Source: Schizophyllum amplum (taxonomy: Eukaryota; Basidiomycota; Agaricomycetes; Agaricales; Schizophyllaceae). From it: DNA of 64,000 nucleotides. Position 1 is the stretch's first letter; each line of letters begins with the position of its first letter. The notes beneath the pieces were generated by a model that saw only the letters and a program-made list of their open reading frames with translations, was not told the DNA's origin and did not search any database. The DNA lies in the NCBI GenBank assembly GCA_007026445.1, contig VDMD01000022.1:186001-250000 (forward strand), in the 5' to 3' direction. Below, one piece after another: positions 58,856-64,000 of the stretch. The translations under genes were made by a program, and so were the position numbers.

Positions 58856-60213
58856 CTAGTATCCCCTCAGCCAACCAACCGGATGACCGATGCCCTCACC
58901 ATCCCTCAACCGCTGGACGTTGAACTCGAACACATCTACCGCGATCTCAAACTCTCCCTCACCGACGCCGGAGACGTGAGGCGTAATGATCGCTCGCGGG
59001 TGCGAGTAGAGCGGGTGTCCTGCAGGCAGCGGCTCCGGGTTCGTGACATCGAGCGCGACACCGCACATCCCCTCCTTCGCGTTGAGGCGCGCCAAGAGAG
59101 CCTCTGCATAGACGTAAGCGGAGAACGTAGACAAGGAAAAGAAGGATGAAAACAAGCAAGCAAGAGCGAAGACAAGAAAGCAAACGATAAAGCAAACTCC
59201 GACGTACCACTGCTCACAAGGCTGCCCCGCCCGACATTGATGAACGCTGCGTACGGCTTGAGCAGCGCAAGCTTATCCTCCGTGAGATAGCCCTTCGTCT
59301 TCTCTGTGCCGGGGAGTGAAGCGACCAGGATGTCCGTTTTCCTATAGAAGTCCTTCATGCCCTCCTCGTCCGCAGTGGAGTAGTAGGCCTGCGGGATGTG
59401 ACCGTCCTTGTCGCCCGTGCCCGGGTAGAAGAACTGATAAAAAAGGGTCAACAGGGGAGACGTACAAGCGGATGTAGTACGCACGCCTTCGTCTACGCGC
59501 GGCTTCCCAGCTGTGTTGGCGGCGAGGATGGTGCAGCCGAAAGTTTGGAACAGACGCGCTGCTTCCCGTGCGATGTGGCCGTAGCCCTGCGCAAGTCAGA
59601 TAGATTATCAATGAAAAGGATGACATACACACCAGCATGCCGACCGTCCTCCCCCTCAGAGAACGCCCGTAGTAGTTATACTCATTCACCGATGGCGGAA
59701 ACCAGTCGCCCGTGTCACCGACTACGTCTGCGTGTGAAGGCCATCGCTTCTCATTCTGCACGGCCAATCAGCGCACACCCTTCTGCCGCGTCGTGTACTA
59801 CGCACCTTCGTGAACAGTATCTGCTGTTGCAAACGATGATACAACGCGAGCGCGGTGCCAATGATATACTGCGGGATCGCAATCGTATGCAACCCGCTAC
59901 TCGTCGCCAGCGTGAAGGGCGGCTCTTTGCCCTGATCCAGCAGCGGACGCAACGCGGGGTGCTGGAGGACCTTGTCCGCACCCGCGCAGCGCAGCTGCAG
60001 GTGCACCAAGCGGGGAACCTGCGCGATGTCGGTGACGTGCGGGGGGAGGCCGCCGGGGTTCGCGTAGAGCACGTCGCATTGCGCGAGCAGCTCGAGGGGG
60101 ATGTCTTCCTTGGGGTAGTAGTGCACGGTGGGGAAGAGCGCGCGCAGTTGGGCGAGCGATTTGTCGGAAAGGGGGCAGGTTGCGCCGAGCGTCTGGAGGG
60201 TAGGGGCGGTCAT
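58856..60213 (-). CDS. D-isomer-specific 2-hydroxyacid dehydrogenase
   Basis: NAD(P)-dependent oxidoreductase of 2-oxoacids such as glyoxylate or hydroxypyruvate, probably cytosolic. Start MTAPTLQTLGATCPLSDKSL at 60213. The substrate domain includes CDVLYANPGGLPPHVTDIAQ, VHLQLRCAGADKVLQHPALR and TLATSSGLHTIAIPQYIIGT. The nucleotide-binding motif is GRTVGMLGYGHIAREAARLF (GxGxxA). Next come DILVASLPGTEKTKGYLTED and AFINVGRGSLVSSEALLARL, with the catalytic Arg. The catalytic Glu is in VTNPEPLPAGHPLYSHPR and the His in AIITPHVSGVGEGEFEIA. Five exons, all with GT-AG joins (for example LFTK/NEKRW, GML/GYGH, DEG/FFYPG, SS/EALL). After LGYGH the usual acidic NAD selector is not obvious (ILAANTAG), so NADP use is possible. 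Exact substrate open. Confidence 0.88.
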
Positions 60214-60250
60214 GGTAGGGCGATCTCTAGGGAGGGCAGTGCGCGTTGCT

Positions 60251-60257
60251 CTTTATA
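60251..60257 (-). promoter_or_regulatory. TATA box of the dehydrogenase gene
   Basis: TATAAAG on the minus strand, 38 bases before the ATG at 60213. Confidence 0.6.
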
Positions 60258-61487
60258 GACGTCGGTAAGATGTGATACGAGCGGGGAAGCGGGTATCGCG
60301 CTTGATCGATTTAGGCAGGCTTTGTCGGGGTCCCATGACATGCACTCAGGCAGCACTGACGACGAAGAAGGGTAACTGCTGTCCCAGAGTGTCCTCCTAC
60401 GCCATCGCTGGCCTTATGTGAGGCGTCCGTACATCGTCGCGGATCTAGTTGTCTGAAGACTAGTGTCTTCTTGCCCACTCATAGCAACGCTGAAGAGTAA
60501 GTTCTGAGCACGACGAGGAAGAGACGCAAGTCGAGGACAAACCCACCAACCGGCCCGCCGGATCGAAGCTCCGCGATCGGGGCGTCTTCTGATTTTCCCC
60601 GCCTCCGCCACTCACCCCGGACGCTCCCCGGACCTCCCCTACCCTCCCCACGGGGCCTCCGCGGCGGCAGATTGAACAAGGCATCGAAAGTTAACGGACC
60701 GACGCAGACGCTTCTCGTCGTCGATCAAGCGTGCATAGCAAAGTGGGTTGGCTGAGCACGATGGGATGCAATCCATTATGCAGAGAGGCTCGGACACACT
60801 GTTGCGCTTGTCAGTCTTCAGAAGTTAATTTGAACGCATATGTATCAAGCGCATATATGCGCCCCCAAACAGGAGCACTCACCCAGTAAGTAGGCTTGGA
60901 AGCCGCAAAATTCGGAAAGCGCCATGGCAGGCACCTAAGGCCTGAGAGTCATCTCGAGGGGCACAATGGAAGACCCGATTTGAAGAGAGAAAGTCGAGCT
61001 AAAAGGGAGGCGGGATTCCTGGAATGGATGGACACGACAGAGAAGGATGAGAAGACTGAACGCGTCAGCGTTTGTTTGTGACTGCCGACACGATCACGGG
61101 ACCGTCAGCCAAAGTGAAAAGAGGGCCGCGCGAGGCGTCACTTGACTATCAAGCGCAGTGATCATCCTGCTCGGTGGCTGGGCACGCAATGCCAACAGCA
61201 CCGAGCAGCAGACCGTCCGCGCCAGTGCTCAAGCGCTGGTTCTCCTAAATTTAAATTAGGAGGAAAATGTAACATTTAGTAGTGCTATAGCATAATCTAT
61301 GGACACACCACATTATATCCCCGCGCGATCTACCCTTCCCTGCGTAATGCCATGCCTGGCAGGGCAGCTACCTACGCAGCCCGCGGAGGGGCAATCTCGT
61401 GACGTGCTCTGTCCAGCATCTTTCTCCGACTTATCCAGCGGCTACTGGAGCCGACCGTCCGGAGGCCGTCAATGCGTCGTCCATCTA
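60258..61487. other. Intergenic
   Basis: No supportable gene. Several short open frames lack motifs. Near 60858 there is a perfect GCGCATATATGCGC palindrome, and AAATTTAAATT lies near 61245. Confidence 0.4.
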
Positions 61488-63774
61488 TCACTTCGGTGCG
61501 CATTCAGCCTCGAAATCGACCGGCGTCAGCTCTTTTACGCGCGCCTTGAACACCGACATGGCGCAAAATTCGGGCCGGCCCTCCAGGTGCTGTCCCTCCT
61601 CCGCGCAGAGCGGCAGCGGGAGATTGCGGTTCTGGTATCGGACGCGGACGACTGTGTGAGGGGGATCATGTAAGTAAGTTTTCCATGGAGGGATAGTAGC
61701 GAACGTAGCAGGCGCGTAGGAAGGCAAAATGAGAACGACGACGCACAGTGTTCCGGGCCCGACTTCGTCCTGAACGGCGACATAATCGTCTGCATGATTG
61801 ACCGGCCCTCCGCTACCGGATCCCGTTTGAACAGCTCGAAGGTGATCGCGGACGTGAACGCGGGCCATCTGCGCAATCATCAGCCTTTGCCCCAAACAAC
61901 TATCACGAGCGCCGCAATAACCGCTAACGCAGCGATACATCCCAGCCCACCAACACCCCAGAAACTCACTTATCATCAAATACATCCAACGTAGACAACA
62001 GCCCCGCTAGCGCCGTGTCATGCGTGCTGTGCACAAGAATCTTCAGCGGGTCCTTATGGCCCTGTTCGACCTTGCTCTGCATCTTGCGCGCCATGTCGTC
62101 GAGGAGACGGCCAAGGCCGAGGCGGCGGACCTCTTCGGTCTTGTCTGTGAGTAGGTGGAGGAGGTTAGACAGGTTTCGAGGAAAGCGGAAACACGTCGAT
62201 AAGAGCTCCTGTGTCAGGAGAAGTGGGACGTACAGCCGGAGAACCACTCGTTGACAACAGCGCGTTCCTGGCAGAATCCGTGAGTAGTTGCGGGGAGCGA
62301 GTGAGAGGGAAGCACATACAAGCACGTCCATGACCGCCTTCTCTTCGAACTCTGGTGGTATCTTGATTCCGTGGGCGACAGATGCGCGAATCTAGTTCCG
62401 CTTTAGCTGAGGCCCTTCATTCTTCCTCGATCCAGTATAGACGCACAGTATCTAAGATTCCCGACGCCCTAGGCTTGCCGTCCACCCGGATCGGACCCCC
62501 GGTGTACTTGGAGAGCTTCTTGTCGAGGTTCTCAAGCATTGGGTTGTACGCGGCGGCTGCAGCTGCACGGGCTTCAGCAGCTGCATCGGCGACACGAAGC
62601 TTGGCAGAAATCACCTTGCGCGAACCCAATCTTCAGAAACTCGAGTCGTTTGCAGGCGTAGGTGTTGCTGACGAGGTTCTCGTCCTGACTATTTCTGAAG
62701 CTGTGTTAGCGTGGCTAGTGAGGCCGGGTGGAAGATAGTACACACCGAACTAGCAAGGGCGGAACCTGCTCGGGGTGACACTTCTTGGTGGGGTACAGCC
62801 CGTGGACGATTTGTTGTAATGATTCCATGGTCCGGGGAATGTTGGTACTCCTGGAAGCGACATTGGCGTCGTCCTATGTGTCATAGGGGGTTGTGCGAGC
62901 GTACCGGAAGTACACCTCTTCGCGGTTGCCCAGGAAGTTGGGGAGGAATTTGAGCCTGCAGCTGGGTGAGAGTGTTGCATGGCCGCGGAACAGTAAAGCT
63001 CACCGATCGACGTATAGGTCCCTCAGCGACTTTCCGAAGTTGTATGTTGACTGAGAAACGCGTCATGCCTCCTTCTTCACTGCTCGAAGAAGAGCGGGGC
63101 ACACCTGTCGTCCGAGATCCGTCAACTCGCCCAATAGACTACGCGCAAAGGTTCACGAGTGCCAGCGAGGAGGGAGGGAAGGGAATGGCGGTCAGAATAT
63201 GTGCGTGAAGCGGAGGCGCGTGATCGAGCAAGCTACTACATACCATTCGCCCTCTGCACTGCTCCCGTCGCGACGTTCGAGAACCTTGCGCGTCCGTAGG
63301 AAGTCATCGTTATGTTCGCTAACGACCGCCGTGACGCCCGTGGTTCCCGCTACCGCGGCTTGCAGCTGTCTTGCCGTCTTGCACATGATCCAGTGCTCTG
63401 GGATGGACGCCGGCGGCGCTGCTAGTCGGACGCCTACAGGGGTCCTCTCCCCTACATTCGTACGTGATCTGAGCAGCTGCCAGGAAAGAGGATCGAAGAG
63501 ACACACCGTGTCGCACATAAACGTGCACTTGCTCCAACTCCAAACCTTGAGGCGCGACCGGGTAGCGCTCTGCGTCTAGCGGGACCTGCGGCAGAGTGTA
63601 GGTGTATGGCGCTGCAGGCGGCTCGAAGACGCCTGTCTGGGGAGGCGCCATGATGTTTGCGGGGGAGGCGGTGGCGTTGGAGTAGAGCGACGAGGATTGC
63701 GCGGCGACGGATATGGAGAACAAGGAAACCGAAATGAAGATCAACAGACGAGTGTGTACTCCTTCCAGGAGCAT
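61488..63774 (-). CDS. Secreted histidine acid phosphatase
   Basis: Branch-2 histidine phosphatase that hydrolyses phosphomonoesters, in the secretory pathway or periplasm-facing. Start MLLEGVHTRLLIFISVSLFS at 63774 gives a signal peptide ending VAA-QSSS. The catalytic motif RHGERTP is formed across the first intron (CGACACG/GTGTGT ... AATGTAG/GGGAG). Then VLERRDGSSAEGEW, LGELTDLGRQSTFNFGKSLR, NLVSNTYACKRLEFLKIGF, AYNPMLENLDKKLSKYTGGP and RRLGLGRLLDDMARKMQSK. The second catalytic motif is the HD pair in ILVHSTHDTALAGLLSTLDV. The C-terminal domain (WPAFTSAITFELFKR, YVRVRYQNRNLPLPLC) ends FEAECAPK at 61488. It has many short introns, and several joins between 62250 and 63000 were not all fixed. 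The protein has the length of acid phosphatases rather than classic fungal phytases. Confidence 0.87.
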
Positions 63775-64000
63775 AAATGGATGATTTCGCGAATATAATG
63801 TGCAGCACCAAAGCTCCTCTTCAGACTTCAGTTAGCTAGGAGACGGTCCGCGGAGGAGAAAGTCGGGCGCACGGTCCGGACCACGGGCCAGAGAGTCAGC
63901 GCTTCAGCATCAGCCGATCTTTGTATCACGTGACACAATGTTGAAGTCAGTACTTCAACGTCCCAGTCGATAAGTAACCACCTCTCGCTCTCATGCTTGT

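Overview
The window is nuclear DNA of a filamentous basidiomycete, most likely an Agaricomycete. Genes on both strands are broken by many introns of about 45-65 bases with GT(G/A)NGT-type donors. Exons are GC-rich, there are no operons or ribosome binding sites, and several proteins are of fungal or basidiomycete type: a G-alpha subunit with a long helical-domain insert, a secreted GH16 enzyme, a DUF7137-like membrane protein and a rhodanese/Cdc25-fold phosphatase. No rRNA, tRNA, CRISPR array or virus was recognised.

Layout. 1-7 kb: a MOV10/SDE3-type RNA helicase with zinc fingers, then a secreted GH16-type glucanase with its own TATA box. 8-13.8 kb: exocyst subunit SEC5 and a SAM-dependent methyltransferase. 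14-20.7 kb: a dense housekeeping block holding spliceosomal PRP3 (minus), sharing a 138-base divergent promoter with mitochondrial ribosomal protein bL16m (plus), a rhodanese-fold protein and two small unassigned proteins. 22-26.4 kb: a small unassigned protein, a 349-base inverted-repeat element (MITE) and acetyl-CoA hydrolase ACH1. 27.4-32.5 kb: a multi-pass membrane protein and the G-alpha gene. 33.4-34.1 kb: a second terminal-inverted-repeat element. 34.9-42.4 kb: GPI3/PIG-A, a four-helix membrane protein, an orphan 498-residue protein and a DUF7137-like membrane protein. 42.4-47.9 kb: gene-poor DNA with two minisatellites. 47.9-54.9 kb: an 862-residue disordered protein, a second SAM methyltransferase and an NFKBIL1/J-like coiled-coil protein. 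55.9-63.8 kb: decapping factor DCP1, a D-2-hydroxyacid dehydrogenase and a histidine acid phosphatase.

The genes do not form one pathway. Shared themes are RNA metabolism (helicase, PRP3, DCP1), secretion, GPI anchoring and cell wall (SEC5, GPI3, GH16), acetate and hydroxyacid metabolism (ACH1, dehydrogenase), and signalling (G-alpha).

No clearly new defence or biosynthetic system was found. The most unusual signals are in gene architecture: a 4-base and a 21-base micro-exon in the G-alpha gene, a Ser in place of its catalytic Gln, three GC-AG introns in two genes, and two non-autonomous inverted-repeat elements. All exon boundaries were placed by hand from frame, splice signals and family resemblance.
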